Assembly (NCBI GenBank): GCA_035444405.1
Contig: DAOMOP010000040.1
Span: 1 to 24,399 of the forward strand
Origin: DAOMOP01 sp035444405
GTDB lineage: Bacteria; Pseudomonadota; Gammaproteobacteria; Burkholderiales; Rhodocyclaceae
Length of the DNA stretch: 24,399 nt
Direction: 5' to 3'
The position numbers and the translations under genes are program-made. Positions 1 to 7,827 of the stretch are shown piece after piece (the stretch's first letter is position 1; the number at the start of each line of letters is the position of its first letter). Under the pieces are notes generated by a model. That model saw only the letters and a list, made by a program, of their open reading frames with translations, was not told the DNA's origin and searched no databases.

Positions 1-135
1 GCTCTGCGGGTGCAGCTTGACCAGGTCTTCGAGCGTCTTGCGGGCGCCCTTGGTGTCCTTGAGCTCGACCTGGCTGTTGGCCATGGCCAGCATGGCTTCG
101 GGCGTGCGCGGGTGGTCGGGGCGGCATCGCGGCAT
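1..135 (-). pseudogene. cpoB: CpoB/YbgF-like C-terminal fragment, N-terminus missing, runs off the window edge
   Basis: The minus strand from the ATG at 135 encodes 45 codons reaching the window edge. The peptide matches the last tetratricopeptide repeat of CpoB (YbgF), the periplasmic Tol-Pal coordinator: short motifs PDHPRTPEAM, ANSQVELKD and GARKTLEDLV are typical. A full CpoB has a signal peptide, a coiled coil and several TPRs before this point. Here the same frame hits the mrpD stop codon (148-150) only four codons upstream, so the first 200 or so residues cannot be present. The fragment is therefore a remnant, a deletion junction or an assembly join. The last residues lie outside the window. 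Identification as a CpoB-type TPR is fairly sure; expression is doubtful. Confidence 0.55.
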
Positions 136-147
136 CGCTCCGAGCGC

Positions 148-1611
148 TCATGGTGCCTCCGCGAACGGCGCACCACGGCTCAGCCAGTCGAGCGGCGCGT
201 GGGCGGCCAGTCCCAGCACGACGCTGGCGAGCGACAGCGCCAGCGCACTCAGTTCGAGGGTCGCCGAGCGCGACTCGAAGCGGTCGCGTTTCGGTCCCTC
301 CACGAACGACTGCTGGAACACCTTGAACACATAGGCCGCGCTCAGCAGTCCGCCACCGAGCAGCACCAGCAGCCACCACCATTGTCCGCTTGCCAGCGCG
401 CTGTGCAGCAGCAGCCACTTCGCGCCGAAGCCGCCGCTCGGCGGCAGCCCCATCAGGCTCACGCCGGCGAGCCCGAAGCTGAACAGCAGCAGCGGACGAA
501 AGCGCCCGATGCCGGCCAGCTGGCCGATCTGCGTGCTGCCGGTGGCCAGAATCAGCGTGCCGGCGCCGAGGAACATGCCGGCCTTCGCGAGCGCATGGGA
601 GACCAGCATCAGCAGCGTGCCGTCCCAGGCGAGCCGCGCGGCCGCGAGCGAGGTGCCGAACGCGAGCGGAAAGAACAGGAACAGATAACCGATCTGCGCG
701 ACCGTCGAGTAGGCGACCAGCTGCTTGAGCTGGGTCTGGCGCCATGCCATCCAGCCGCCCCAGAACACCGCCGCAGCGCCGAGCGCACCGAGCAGGTGCG
801 CCGCGGCAAGCGGTGCGACGCCGCTGCCGAGCGCGAGCCACACGCGCAGCAGGATGTAGAACGAAGCCTTGATCACGAGCGCGGACAGCAGCGCGCTGAC
901 CGGTGTCAGCGCGCCGCCGTGGGCCGGTGGCAGCCACGCATGCAGCGGGAACAGCGCGGTCTTCAGCAGCAGTCCGAGCGTCATCAGCGCCAGCGCGACG
1001 TGCGTCGTCGCCTGCGGTTCGGCCACGCGTGCGAGATCGGGCAGCGCGAGCGTGCCGTAGGCCGCATACAGCAGCGCGACGCCGAGCAGATAGGCGAGCG
1101 AGCCGAGCAGCGCGGCGAGCAGGTAGCGCATCGCCGCGGCGAGCGCCGTCGCGGTGCCGGCCAGTGCGACCAGGCCGACCGCAGCGAGACCGAGCAGCTC
1201 GAGCCCGACGTACAGGTTGAAGATGTCGCCCGACAGCCAGATGCCGTTCAGCGCCGTCCACAGAAACCATGTCAGCGGCCAGAAGTACGCGTTGGCAATG
1301 GGCTTGTCGCGCAGGTACACCGAGGCGTAGGCGCAGCACGCGCCCGCCACCAGCGCAGTCAGCGCGACCATGCCGGCCGCCAGGCCGTCGGCGACGAGCG
1401 CGATGCCGAGCGGTGCGTCCCAGCCGCCGAGCGCATGCCGCTGCGGACCGTCGACGACGACCTGGCGTGCCAGCGCGAAGCTCGCCAGCCATTGCAGCGC
1501 GACCAGCGGCAACGCCACTCGCGCACGGTGCCGCTCGCTGGCCAGCAGCGTGGCGAGTGCCGCGGCAAGTGGCACGATCAGCACCCACGGCAGCGGAGCG
1601 GGCGTGATCAT
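148..1611 (-). CDS. mrpD: Mrp/Mnh antiporter subunit D (NuoM/NuoN-like proton-conducting membrane protein)
   Basis: A 487-aa, almost wholly hydrophobic protein with about 14 predicted membrane segments. It belongs to the proton-conducting transporter family shared with complex I NuoL/M/N. Family marks include the loop KTALFPLHAWLP with its membrane-buried lysine and the later HALAKAGMF segment, also with a conserved lysine. It would form one of the ion-translocating channels of a multi-subunit Na+(K+)/H+ antiporter in the inner membrane. The start chosen is the ATG at 1611, with a GGAG six bases upstream; the frame is open further upstream, but that stretch is arginine-rich and unlike the family. 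It is the last gene of the operon, 46 bases after mrpC. A second large antiporter-like subunit (MrpA) is not present in the window. Confidence 0.93.
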   Translation of the reverse strand: MITPAPLPWVLIVPLAAALATLLASERHRARVALPLVALQWLASFALARQVVVDGPQRHALGGWDAPLGIALVADGLAAGMVALTALVAGACCAYASVYLRDKPIANAYFWPLTWFLWTALNGIWLSGDIFNLYVGLELLGLAAVGLVALAGTATALAAAMRYLLAALLGSLAYLLGVALLYAAYGTLALPDLARVAEPQATTHVALALMTLGLLLKTALFPLHAWLPPAHGGALTPVSALLSALVIKASFYILLRVWLALGSGVAPLAAAHLLGALGAAAVFWGGWMAWRQTQLKQLVAYSTVAQIGYLFLFFPLAFGTSLAAARLAWDGTLLMLVSHALAKAGMFLGAGTLILATGSTQIGQLAGIGRFRPLLLFSFGLAGVSLMGLPPSGGFGAKWLLLHSALASGQWWWLLVLLGGGLLSAAYVFKVFQQSFVEGPKRDRFESRSATLELSALALSLASVVLGLAAHAPLDWLSRGAPFAEAP

Positions 1612-1657
1612 CGCGCGCTCCGGCGCCGCGCGAGGGCACTGCGCCACGGTCGCCGGC

Positions 1658-1954
1658 TCACACGTCCTCCGGCAGCGCGCTGTGGCCGCTGACACGGTAC
1701 CAGCGGCGGAAGATGACCAGTGCGAGCGCGGTCGAGGCGACCGCGACGACGATGCCGGTGAGGATCAGCGCCTGCGTCGCCGGATCGGCGCCGCGCCCGT
1801 CCTGCGCGAGTCCGACCAGCACCAGAAAGCTGCCGCTGCCGAGAATGTTGAACGCCAGCAGGCGGCGCAGCAGGTGGCGGTGCGCGATGAAGCCGAACAG
1901 GCCGAGCCCGCACAGCACGACGCCGGTCCACGCATAGAGCAGCGCCGTGCTCAC
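1658..1954 (-). CDS. mrpC: Mrp/Mnh antiporter subunit C (NuoK-like)
   Basis: A 98-aa protein with three hydrophobic segments, homologous to NuoK and MnhC. The segment containing FNILGSGSFLV and the following ADPATQALILTGIVV are family hallmarks: the PxxQALILTxIVI motif is near-diagnostic of MrpC. The start is a GTG at 1954 preceded by GGAGG with an eight-base spacer; an in-frame ATG further upstream would add a long arginine-rich tail and is rejected. The gene lies 67 bases downstream of mrpB. It is probably a structural, ion-path subunit next to MrpD. Slightly shorter than the usual 110-115 residues. Confidence 0.92.
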   Translation of the reverse strand: MSTALLYAWTGVVLCGLGLFGFIAHRHLLRRLLAFNILGSGSFLVLVGLAQDGRGADPATQALILTGIVVAVASTALALVIFRRWYRVSGHSALPEDV

Positions 1955-2021
1955 CGGTGCGTCCTCCACGTGCGGGCGGGCCGTGCATCGCCACGGCGCG
2001 CGACGCCGGCCCGGGTGCCGT

Positions 2022-2768
2022 TCATCGCCGCGGCTCCGCGCTCGCGTCGGCGCCGTCGTTCGCCTGCCGCGCGTCGTCGCCTGGATGATCCGCATGCGGG
2101 GGCGCGAGCCTGAACAGACTCAGCAGCGCCAGCGCGATCGACAGCGTCAGCGCGAGCTCGATCAGCACGATCAGACCGCCTGCGAGCGCCACCGGATACT
2201 CGAGCAGCGCGCCGCCGCCGGCCGTCGCCGCGGCGCCGACGATGACGAACACCAGCAGGCCGATGGCAAGACCGCTGCGCAGCAGTGCCGGCCGGTTGAA
2301 GCCGGGCAGCGTGACTCCGGCCAGGCGCAGCAGCACGCCGGCCGCGGCGAGCACCGCGCCGGCCTGGAACGCACCGCCCGGCCGCGAGCTGCCGGCCCAC
2401 AGCAGGTAGCCCGCGACGCTCAGCATCAGCGGCAGCAGCCACGCCATCACCGCGCGCAGCAGCGGGTTGTCCAGACCCATGCGGTCGGGGTGGTCGGGCT
2501 GCGCCTCGCGCAGCGCCAGCGCGATCACTACCGCGAGCAGCAGCACACCGACCTCGAGCAGCGTGTCGAAGCTGCGAAAGTTCAACAGCACCGCGGTGAC
2601 CGGGTGCGACACCCCGCTGGCGTCGAGTGATGCGGCGACGCGCTGGGGCAGGTGTTCGGCCGGCACCGGTCGCTCGACGAGCGCCCATGCGAGTGCGAGC
2701 GTGACCACGACACACAGCAGCGCGGCGAACGCGTTGCGACTGAGAGTTCGGCCCAGGTGTCGTGTCAT
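2022..2768 (-). CDS. mrpB: Mrp/Mnh antiporter subunit B with an MbhE-like N-terminal part
   Basis: A 248-aa membrane protein. Residues about 10-95 contain one hydrophobic helix, an extracytoplasmic loop and the motif NFRSFDTLLEVGVLL, which in other organisms is the tail of MrpA or the separate MbhE subunit (DFRGFDTxGE). Residues about 115-230 form the MnhB domain with four helices, including SSRPGGAFQAGAVLA (the GGGFQGG-like MnhB signature). It therefore looks like a fusion of MbhE and MrpB. Its ATG overlaps the stop of the preceding DUF4040 gene (ATGA), implying coupled translation, and an AGGA lies about nine bases upstream. The hydrophilic C-terminal tail is acidic and of no recognised function. 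Confidence 0.9.
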   Translation of the reverse strand: MTRHLGRTLSRNAFAALLCVVVTLALAWALVERPVPAEHLPQRVAASLDASGVSHPVTAVLLNFRSFDTLLEVGVLLLAVVIALALREAQPDHPDRMGLDNPLLRAVMAWLLPLMLSVAGYLLWAGSSRPGGAFQAGAVLAAAGVLLRLAGVTLPGFNRPALLRSGLAIGLLVFVIVGAAATAGGGALLEYPVALAGGLIVLIELALTLSIALALLSLFRLAPPHADHPGDDARQANDGADASAEPRR

Positions 2769-3040
2769 GTCCGTCGGTCCTCGTCGTCGTCGTGGTCTGC
2801 CGCGCCGGACCGCCCGTGCAGGTAGCCGAGCGTGTCGAGCAGCAGCACGCCGGTCAGGCCGGCGCCGATCGCCGCCTCGGCGAGTGCGATGTCGGGCGCC
2901 TCGAGCCGCACCCACACCAGCGCCATCATCAGCCCGAACACGATGAACATCACGACCGCGCGAAACAGCTCGCCACTGGTCAGCGCGAGCAGCGCCGTCA
3001 CGCACAGCGTCACGCCGAGTGCGAGGTCGAGCCACGGCAT
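2765..3040 (-). CDS. Mrp subunit A C-terminal-like protein (DUF4040/MbhD family)
   Basis: A 91-aa protein with three hydrophobic helices, matching the DUF4040/MbhD domain that in classical Mrp systems forms part of the C-terminal region of the large MrpA subunit. Motifs include FIVFGLMMALVWVRLEAPDIALAEAAIG: the PDxAxxEAxIG stretch is characteristic. The TGATG arrangement at 3038-3042 joins its start to the stop of mrpG, and its own stop overlaps the mrpB start, so G, this gene and B are translationally coupled. The stand-alone form is typical of Mbh-like operons. The C-terminus is a run of charged residues. Confidence 0.9.
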   Translation of the reverse strand: MPWLDLALGVTLCVTALLALTSGELFRAVVMFIVFGLMMALVWVRLEAPDIALAEAAIGAGLTGVLLLDTLGYLHGRSGAADHDDDEDRRT

Positions 3041-3360
3041 CAGCGCGCCTCCCGGTCGGCCGCCGCGCGCCACGGCGCGAGGCCGTGGCGGCGCGCGGCG
3101 CGCGCGACGAGGTAGTCGGCCGTCGCGCTGGCGATCAGCGCGAGCCCCCAGACGATCAACAGCTTGACCGCCGCGGCGGCCGAGCCGGCCGACGGCAGCA
3201 GTCCGAACACGATCAGCCCGAGGCCGAGGTTGTCGGCCTTGGTCAGCGCATGCACGCGCGTGTAGACGTCCGGAAAGCGCAGCAGCCCCAGCGTGCCGAC
3301 GATGAAGAACGCCACACCGGCGATCAGCAGCAGCGCCTGCAGCGCCTCAATCGCGCCCAT
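3040..3360 (-). CDS. mrpG: Mrp/Mnh antiporter subunit G
   Basis: A 106-aa protein of the MnhG/PhaG family with three hydrophobic helices. The sequence GTLGLLRFPDVYTRVHALTKADNLG is the family signature (R[FL]PDxYTRxHAxTKxxTLG). Its start overlaps the end of mrpF by 14 bases and its stop overlaps the next gene by one base. It is a small structural subunit of the antiporter membrane complex. Length and position in the E-F-G block are normal. Confidence 0.94.
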   Translation of the reverse strand: MGAIEALQALLLIAGVAFFIVGTLGLLRFPDVYTRVHALTKADNLGLGLIVFGLLPSAGSAAAAVKLLIVWGLALIASATADYLVARAARRHGLAPWRAAADREAR

Positions 3361-3643
3361 CGTCCGCGCCTCGTGTGTGCTGCGAGCTCGGCGCGCGCCA
3401 CGTCCGCGCGACGAAGGCGAGCAGCGCGAGCACCGCCAGCAGTGCGAGCACCAGGGCGACGTCGCGCAGTGCCGGCTGCTGCTGCAGTTCCGCCAGCACG
3501 ACCAGCAGCGCGACGCCGGTGGTGCCGAACAGCTGGGCTGCGAGCATGCGGTCGGCCACCCCCGGTCCGCGCCAGATGCGCAACAGGCCCAGCGCCAGCG
3601 ATCCGAGCAGCAGCATGGCGACGCCTTCGAGCAGTCCGTTCAT
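3347..3643 (-). CDS. mrpF: Mrp/Mnh antiporter subunit F
   Basis: A 98-aa protein with three hydrophobic helices, family MnhF/PhaF. The segment RIWRGPGVADRMLAAQLFGT matches the signature RxxxGPxxxDRxxAxxxxGT. The start at 3643 is set by a strong GAGGAGG about six bases upstream (near 3649-3656). The in-frame sequence further upstream is a shadow of mrpE in another frame. The gene begins two bases after the frame-corrected mrpE stop at 3645, consistent with tight coupling. The C-terminal tail is hydrophilic. Confidence 0.93.
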   Translation of the reverse strand: MNGLLEGVAMLLLGSLALGLLRIWRGPGVADRMLAAQLFGTTGVALLVVLAELQQQPALRDVALVLALLAVLALLAFVARTWRAPSSQHTRGADDGRD

Positions 3644-3644
3644 G

Positions 3645-4128
3645 TCATGCCTCCTCATCCTCGGCGAGTGGTGTGCCGAACAGCGCGGCGAGCTGCACCT
3701 GCGTGGCGTGCACGTCGGCGGCGGTGTCGCGGCCGGCGTCCAGGCAATGCACCTCGAGCATGCGGCCGTCCAGGCGCGCACTCAGCGTGCCGGGCAGCAG
3801 GCTGATCGTGATCATCAGCCACCACGTCGGCGGGCAGGCGCACCGGCAGCCGCAGCAGCCCCGGGCGCAGCGGCAGCTGCGGGTGCACTGTCCGGCGTGC
3901 GACGTCCCAGCCCGCGCGCAGCGATTGCAGCAGGAAATAGGCCGCGAACGCCGGCATACGGCCCAGGCGCAGCACGTGGTGGGCCGGCGGCGTGAGCCAC
4001 AGGCTGACCGCCGCCGCCAGCGCCGCGAGCGGCACGCCGATCGACCAGCCGCCCGCGCCCTCGGTCAATGCCCACCACAGGGCAAGCAGCAGCGCTACGC
4101 GAAGCGCGTAGGCACGCCCGCCAGTCAT
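3645..4128 (-). pseudogene. mrpE: Mrp/Mnh antiporter subunit E, apparently frameshifted
   Basis: From the ATG at 4128 the frame encodes an MnhE-like protein with helices around ALRVALLLALWWALTEG and PAFAAYFLLQSLRAGWDVARR. After the aspartate codon at 3826-3828 the original frame turns into arginine-rich nonsense and stops at 3655. In the neighbouring frame from 3824 the family C-terminus continues clearly: WWLMITISLLPGTLSA, then DGRMLEVHCLD, ending at 3645. Joined across this point the product is about 160 aa, the normal MrpE length. One extra G, or loss of two bases from a GTG-TGG-TGG-like stretch, explains it. The start is uncertain (alternative ATG at 4158; neither has a convincing ribosome site). 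A sequencing error is as likely as a true mutation. Confidence 0.8.
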
Positions 4129-4158
4129 CGACACGGCATGGCTTCGATCGTACGACAT

Positions 4159-4365
4159 CTTTTCGAATCCACGGCTTGAAAACGCGTTCGGCATCGCCAT
4201 GGGCCCTCTCGTGTGTTCTCTGACCACGCCGGGCGGGACTTCGATCCCAGCGTGGACATGCACGCGCAGCGTTCGGCGGCGTGTCGGGTCGGGCGCCCGC
4301 TGCCTCGTTCGACGGGTCGCCATCGGCTGCCCGGTCGTCGTCGGCCGCGCGCGGACGGGCACCGA
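4159..4365 (-). promoter_or_regulatory. Gap upstream of the mrp operon
   Basis: About 200 bases separate the end of the peptidase gene from the first mrp gene. No gene is seen; the open minus-strand frame here is arginine/proline-rich and not protein-like. The mrp promoter should lie here if the operon is transcribed separately, but I see no clear -35/-10 pair. Confidence 0.3.
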
Positions 4366-5340
4366 TCACCGGGCCGGCGTGGCCGATTCGATCATCTCGA
4401 GCGTCTTGCGTGCCGCTCCGGCATGCGGCCCGCCCTGTCGCAGCGCGTGCCGGGCGGCGAGGCTGGCCGCCTCGCGCTCGCCGCGCTCGAACAGCAGCAC
4501 GGCGAGGTTGTTGTAGGCTGCCGGCGCATCGTGGCGGTGCGCCGCGGCACGGAACACCTGTTCGGCGGCGGCGTGCTCGCCGGCCGCGTAGTGGGCGTTG
4601 CCCAGCCCCATCGCCAGCGTCAGGCTGTGCGGCCAGCGTGCGAGCGCTGCCGCATAGGCGCGCACCGCCGCCTGCGGGTCGGCGCTGCGCTCGAAGGCGA
4701 CCAGCGCGCGCGTCGCTTCGGGCTCGTCGGCGGTCGCGGGCAGCCGCCCCGGCGGCAGCGCGACGAAGGCCCAGTGACCGCCGCGTGCCCAGGTGTGCTC
4801 GAAGGTGCGCAGCGCGAGCGCCTGGCGCGCGATCGGGCCTGAACGCAGCAGCACGTGGCCGGCGTCGAGGTCGTATCCGATCGCGACCGCGTAGTGCCAC
4901 GACGGCGCCCACGTGAGGCCGAGGTTCTGCAGCACCACCACCGCGTTGCCGGCCGCGATTTCCCGCAACAGCGCTTCGAGCGTGCCGGGGATCGGAGTCG
5001 CGACCGCGCCGTGGCGGCGCGCGCCGGCCAGCATCTCGAGTTGCAGCGAGCCCTTGCGCCCCGGCACGAACACGTCACCGATCAGCGCCTGTGGACGCAC
5101 CGCGCTGCCGGCCGCGGTCAGCACGGTCGCGAGCGCGGCCGGTCCGCAGTAATAGTCGTCGTCGGCGAAGAACGGCGTGCCGGCGTGCTCGACGCGGCGC
5201 GGCAGGCCTGGCGGTGGCGTGGCGGCGATGCGCCGCGTCTGCACGGCGCAACCGCTCGCGCCGGCGAGCGGCAGGCACAGCGCCGCCGCGGCGAGCATCA
5301 GCCGCCGGCGGCGAAGGTCGGTTCGGGCGCGTGCGGCCAA
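4366..5340 (-). CDS. PA2778-family C39-like cysteine peptidase lipoprotein with TPR repeats
   Basis: A 324-aa protein. Residues 10-31 form an arginine-led hydrophobic signal ending in a cysteine (ASGC, Cys31), compatible with a lipoprotein. Residues about 50-195 are a papain-like peptidase C39 domain: DDYYCGPAALATVL supplies the catalytic Cys65 and SWHYAVAIGYD supplies His149. Residues about 215-315 are TPR-like repeats (NAHYAAGEHAAAEQVF, YNNLAVLLFERGE). It matches the family called PA2778, and its partner PA2779 is directly upstream (four bases between stop and start), so they form one operon. The start is taken as TTG at 5340, because the first ATG (5298) would leave a signal without positive charges. 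The substrate is unknown; export or processing of a peptide is inferred only from the C39 fold. Confidence 0.85.
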   Translation of the reverse strand: MAARARTDLRRRRLMLAAAALCLPLAGASGCAVQTRRIAATPPPGLPRRVEHAGTPFFADDDYYCGPAALATVLTAAGSAVRPQALIGDVFVPGRKGSLQLEMLAGARRHGAVATPIPGTLEALLREIAAGNAVVVLQNLGLTWAPSWHYAVAIGYDLDAGHVLLRSGPIARQALALRTFEHTWARGGHWAFVALPPGRLPATADEPEATRALVAFERSADPQAAVRAYAAALARWPHSLTLAMGLGNAHYAAGEHAAAEQVFRAAAHRHDAPAAYNNLAVLLFERGEREAASLAARHALRQGGPHAGAARKTLEMIESATPAR

Positions 5341-5344
5341 GCGC

Positions 5345-5740
5345 CTATTTGATCGGCCGCGTGAACGGATAGACCTTGGTGAAACCGAGGATGTCGGTCA
5401 CGAGCAGCACGAAGAACACCAGCAGGATCGCACCGATGATGCCACCGGCCGGCGCGTTCTCGATCTGCTGCGCGAGCAGGGCGGCTTCCTCGTCGGTCAG
5501 CGCGGCGACGCGCTCGCGCGCGTCGTCGGTGCCGACGCCGAGCCGTTCGAGCTGCGCCCGCACGTCGGCCCGTGCGAGCAGCGCATCGAGCCGCGCATGG
5601 GCCGAGGTGCCCTGTTCGACCGCCTCGGCGCGCGCGACCTGCTCGGTGCCGATCAGCGCGGCCCGGGCCGTGTGGATCACCGTGACATTGACCAGGCAGA
5701 CCATCAGGAAAAGCGAGAAAAGCCGTGTGAGCCGTTTCAT
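5345..5740 (-). CDS. PA2779-family membrane protein
   Basis: A 131-aa protein starting MKRLTRLF, with an N-terminal hydrophobic segment (SLFLMVCLVNVTVI) that is a signal peptide or anchor. A soluble helical middle follows (residues about 32-100) with the stretch VGTDDARERVAALTDEE, and then a C-terminal membrane helix (GAILLVFFVLLVTDILG). This is the layout of the PA2779 family, which is regularly paired with PA2778-type C39 peptidases. The start at 5740 has GAGGAGA six bases upstream. Function is unknown; being co-operonic with the peptidase, it is probably its membrane partner or substrate. An open frame upstream of 5740 is not supported. Confidence 0.87.
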   Translation of the reverse strand: MKRLTRLFSLFLMVCLVNVTVIHTARAALIGTEQVARAEAVEQGTSAHARLDALLARADVRAQLERLGVGTDDARERVAALTDEEAALLAQQIENAPAGGIIGAILLVFFVLLVTDILGFTKVYPFTRPIK

Positions 5741-5856
5741 TGTCGTTCTCCTCGTGCTGACCGTACGGATCGCGCCGGCCGGTGGTCCGCTGCGATACGG
5801 ACCCCGGTCACGGAACATGCTGCCACCGTCACAGGAGCGAAGCAACTGCGCTCCCT

Positions 5857-6255
5857 TTACGACTCGGTCACCTTGCCGCGCAGCGCTTTGAGCTGGCCGT
5901 GCCGTGTCTTGCGCTCGAGGCGCTTCTTCTGCGAGCCGAGGGTCGGTCGGGTCGGCCGTCGCACGCGCGGCGCCGCAGCGGCGCTGTCGACCAGGGCCTG
6001 CAGGCGCGCGATCGCATCCTCGCGGTTCTTGTCGAGGCTGCGGTGCTTTTGCGCCTTGATCACGATCACGCCGGCCGCGCTGATGCGCTGGTCGTGCAGC
6101 GCGCGCAGGCGTGCCTTGTGTTCGTCGGGCAGGGACGAGGCGGCGATGTCGAAGCGCAGGTGCACCGCGTTCGACACCTTGTTGACGTTCTGTCCGCCGG
6201 CGCCCTGGGCGCGCACGGCGGTGATCTCGATCTCGTCTTCGCGAATGCGGGTCAT
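5857..6255 (-). CDS. arfB: Alternative ribosome-rescue factor ArfB (YaeJ), peptidyl-tRNA hydrolase
   Basis: A 132-aa protein of the class I release factor-like family without codon-recognition domains. The catalytic GGQ is at residues 20-22 within AQGAGGQNVNKVSNAV, followed by the conserved HLRFDI strand. The C-terminal tail is basic (SQKKRLERKTRHGQLKALRGK); in ArfB this tail inserts into the empty mRNA channel of stalled ribosomes so the GGQ loop can release the nascent chain. Length agrees with the family (about 140). ATG at 6255; the ribosome site is weak. It is followed by 116 bases before the PA2779-like gene, so it is probably a single gene. Confidence 0.95.
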   Translation of the reverse strand: MTRIREDEIEITAVRAQGAGGQNVNKVSNAVHLRFDIAASSLPDEHKARLRALHDQRISAAGVIVIKAQKHRSLDKNREDAIARLQALVDSAAAAPRVRRPTRPTLGSQKKRLERKTRHGQLKALRGKVTES

Positions 6256-6327
6256 GGTCGGGCGCTCGCCGCCGCGTGTGCCGTCAGGCGCCCGGCGCGC
6301 CGCTCCGGCGGCGCGTGCGTGGCGGCC

Positions 6328-6822
6328 TCACTCCTCGAGCAGGCTGCGCAGCATCCACGCGGTCTTCTCGTGCACCTCGAGGCGCTGCGTGAGCAGGTCC
6401 GCGCTCGGCTGGTCGTCGGCCTCGTTGACCAGCGGGAAGAGCCTGCGCGCGGTGCGTGCGGTCGCCTCCTGGGCGGCGACGAGGTGGCGGATCATGTCGG
6501 TCGCCGACGGCACGCCCTCGACTTCCTCGATCGACGCGAGCCGCACGAACTCCTTGTAGGTGCCGGGCGCCGGATGGCCCAGCGCGCGGATGCGCTCGGC
6601 GATGATGTCGAGCGCATTCCACTGCTCGGTGTACTGCGCCATGAACATCTGGTGCAGCGTGTTGAACATCGGCCCCTTCACGTTCCAGTGGAAGTTGTGC
6701 GTCATCAGGTACAGCGTGTAGCTGTCGGCGAGAAGGCCCGACAGGCCTTCGGCGATCTTCGCGCGCGCCCCGGCCGAGATGCCGATGTCGATGGTGGGCG
6801 CGGCGTTCTTGTTCGGACTCAT
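6328..6822 (-). CDS. dps: Dps, ferritin-like DNA-protection protein
   Basis: A 164-aa ferritin-like protein of the Dps family, expected to form a 12-subunit shell that oxidises ferrous iron with peroxide and shields DNA in stress. The inter-subunit ferroxidase residues are all present: His45 (HNFHWNVKG), His57 (TLHQMF), Asp72 and Glu76 (ALDIIAERI). The N-terminus (MSPNKNAAPT) is short with one lysine, so direct DNA binding through a lysine-rich tail is not obvious. The start at 6822 is fixed by AAGGAG at 6829-6834. The upstream gap (6823-6893) is short and holds its promoter or a read-through from the receiver gene. No OxyR or Fur site was recognised. Confidence 0.95.
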   Translation of the reverse strand: MSPNKNAAPTIDIGISAGARAKIAEGLSGLLADSYTLYLMTHNFHWNVKGPMFNTLHQMFMAQYTEQWNALDIIAERIRALGHPAPGTYKEFVRLASIEEVEGVPSATDMIRHLVAAQEATARTARRLFPLVNEADDQPSADLLTQRLEVHEKTAWMLRSLLEE

Positions 6823-6893
6823 GACTGCTCCTTCGAGTGACTTGTCGGTCGACGCTTGGCGTCGCTGCGCAATGTTACTGCGTTATCGCGTCT

Positions 6894-7321
<428 letters not shown>

Positions 7322-7325
<4 letters not shown>

Positions 7326-7552
7326 CTTCGCAGTCCGGGCGCCGGGCCGGCGGGCTCGCCCGATGCCTCGAGCGCCTGCCCGATGCCGCGCCCGACGCTG
7401 CACCAGGCATGCGCATAGGCGTGCACGATGGCGAGCGATGCGCCCAGTGCCGCAGCGGCCGTATCGAGCGCGGGCCAGCTGCGTGTTCGCTCCGGCGGCG
7501 CCGTTTCGCGCAACTGCGCACGCTCGATCGGGAACGCGATGATCTTGCCCAT
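7322..7552 (-). CDS. Small hypothetical protein coupled to the receiver gene
   Basis: A 76-aa protein starting MGKIIAFPIER; the IIAFP N-terminus is a recurring pattern in small proteobacterial proteins of unknown function. The middle (residues about 30-52, ALDTAAAALGASLAIVHAYA) is a weakly hydrophobic helix, and the C-terminus is Gly/Pro-rich. The ATG at 7552 has GAGGA seven bases upstream, and its stop overlaps the next gene's start as ATGA. The good ribosome site and exact coupling argue it is real. No function can be assigned; a regulator or target of the receiver is conceivable. Confidence 0.68.
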
Positions 7553-7827
7553 TTTGAGTCCTCGGGTTGGTGGTAGGCTCGGATCGGTCGATGTGGAAAA
7601 CATCTGCAGTCAAGACCCTGTCTACAAAATGGCTGTAACGTAAGCGGCTGGGCCCTAAAATGGGCGGCGGGAACGCCCCGCGGGACATGCTCGTGCGCCC
7701 TCGGTTTCGTCACGGCATCACCTTAAGGCGGGCCGGTAACCGGGCGATTTCGCAACACCGCCGCTTTGTCGCGTTGTGTAACGCTCTGCAACCATCCGCC
7801 CCCGAGCCGGACGGCGGAGCTCCTCGA
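7553..7827. promoter_or_regulatory. Divergent control region between the receiver operon and the OmpR/kinase operon
   Basis: 275 bases with no convincing gene. It contains several copies of G(T/C)AAC: GTAACG at 7635-7640, GGTAACC near 7735, GCAAC at 7752-7756, and the phased pair TGTAAC (7777-7782) and TGCAAC (7787-7792). The pair lies 35-50 bases before the likely start of the OmpR-type gene and is a candidate response-regulator box. A minus-strand TTGACT (7608-7613) could be a -35 for the small gene, but no matching -10 was found. Confidence 0.5.
7777..7793 (+). promoter_or_regulatory. Candidate response-regulator box (TGTAAC N4 TGCAAC)
   Basis: Two direct half-sites, TGTAAC and TGCAAC, start exactly 10 bases apart, one helical turn, as expected for an OmpR-family dimer bound head to tail. 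The core AACGCTCTGCAAC differs at only two positions from AACGCTCGGTAAC on the minus strand of 10972-10984 in front of the Crp/Fnr gene. Autoregulation by the adjacent regulator is an inference. Confidence 0.45.

Noticed and set aside
10..1692. 560-codon plus-strand open frame across mrpD
   Set aside because: Gln/Arg/Glu-rich complement of a membrane protein; mrpD on the minus strand is unmistakable.
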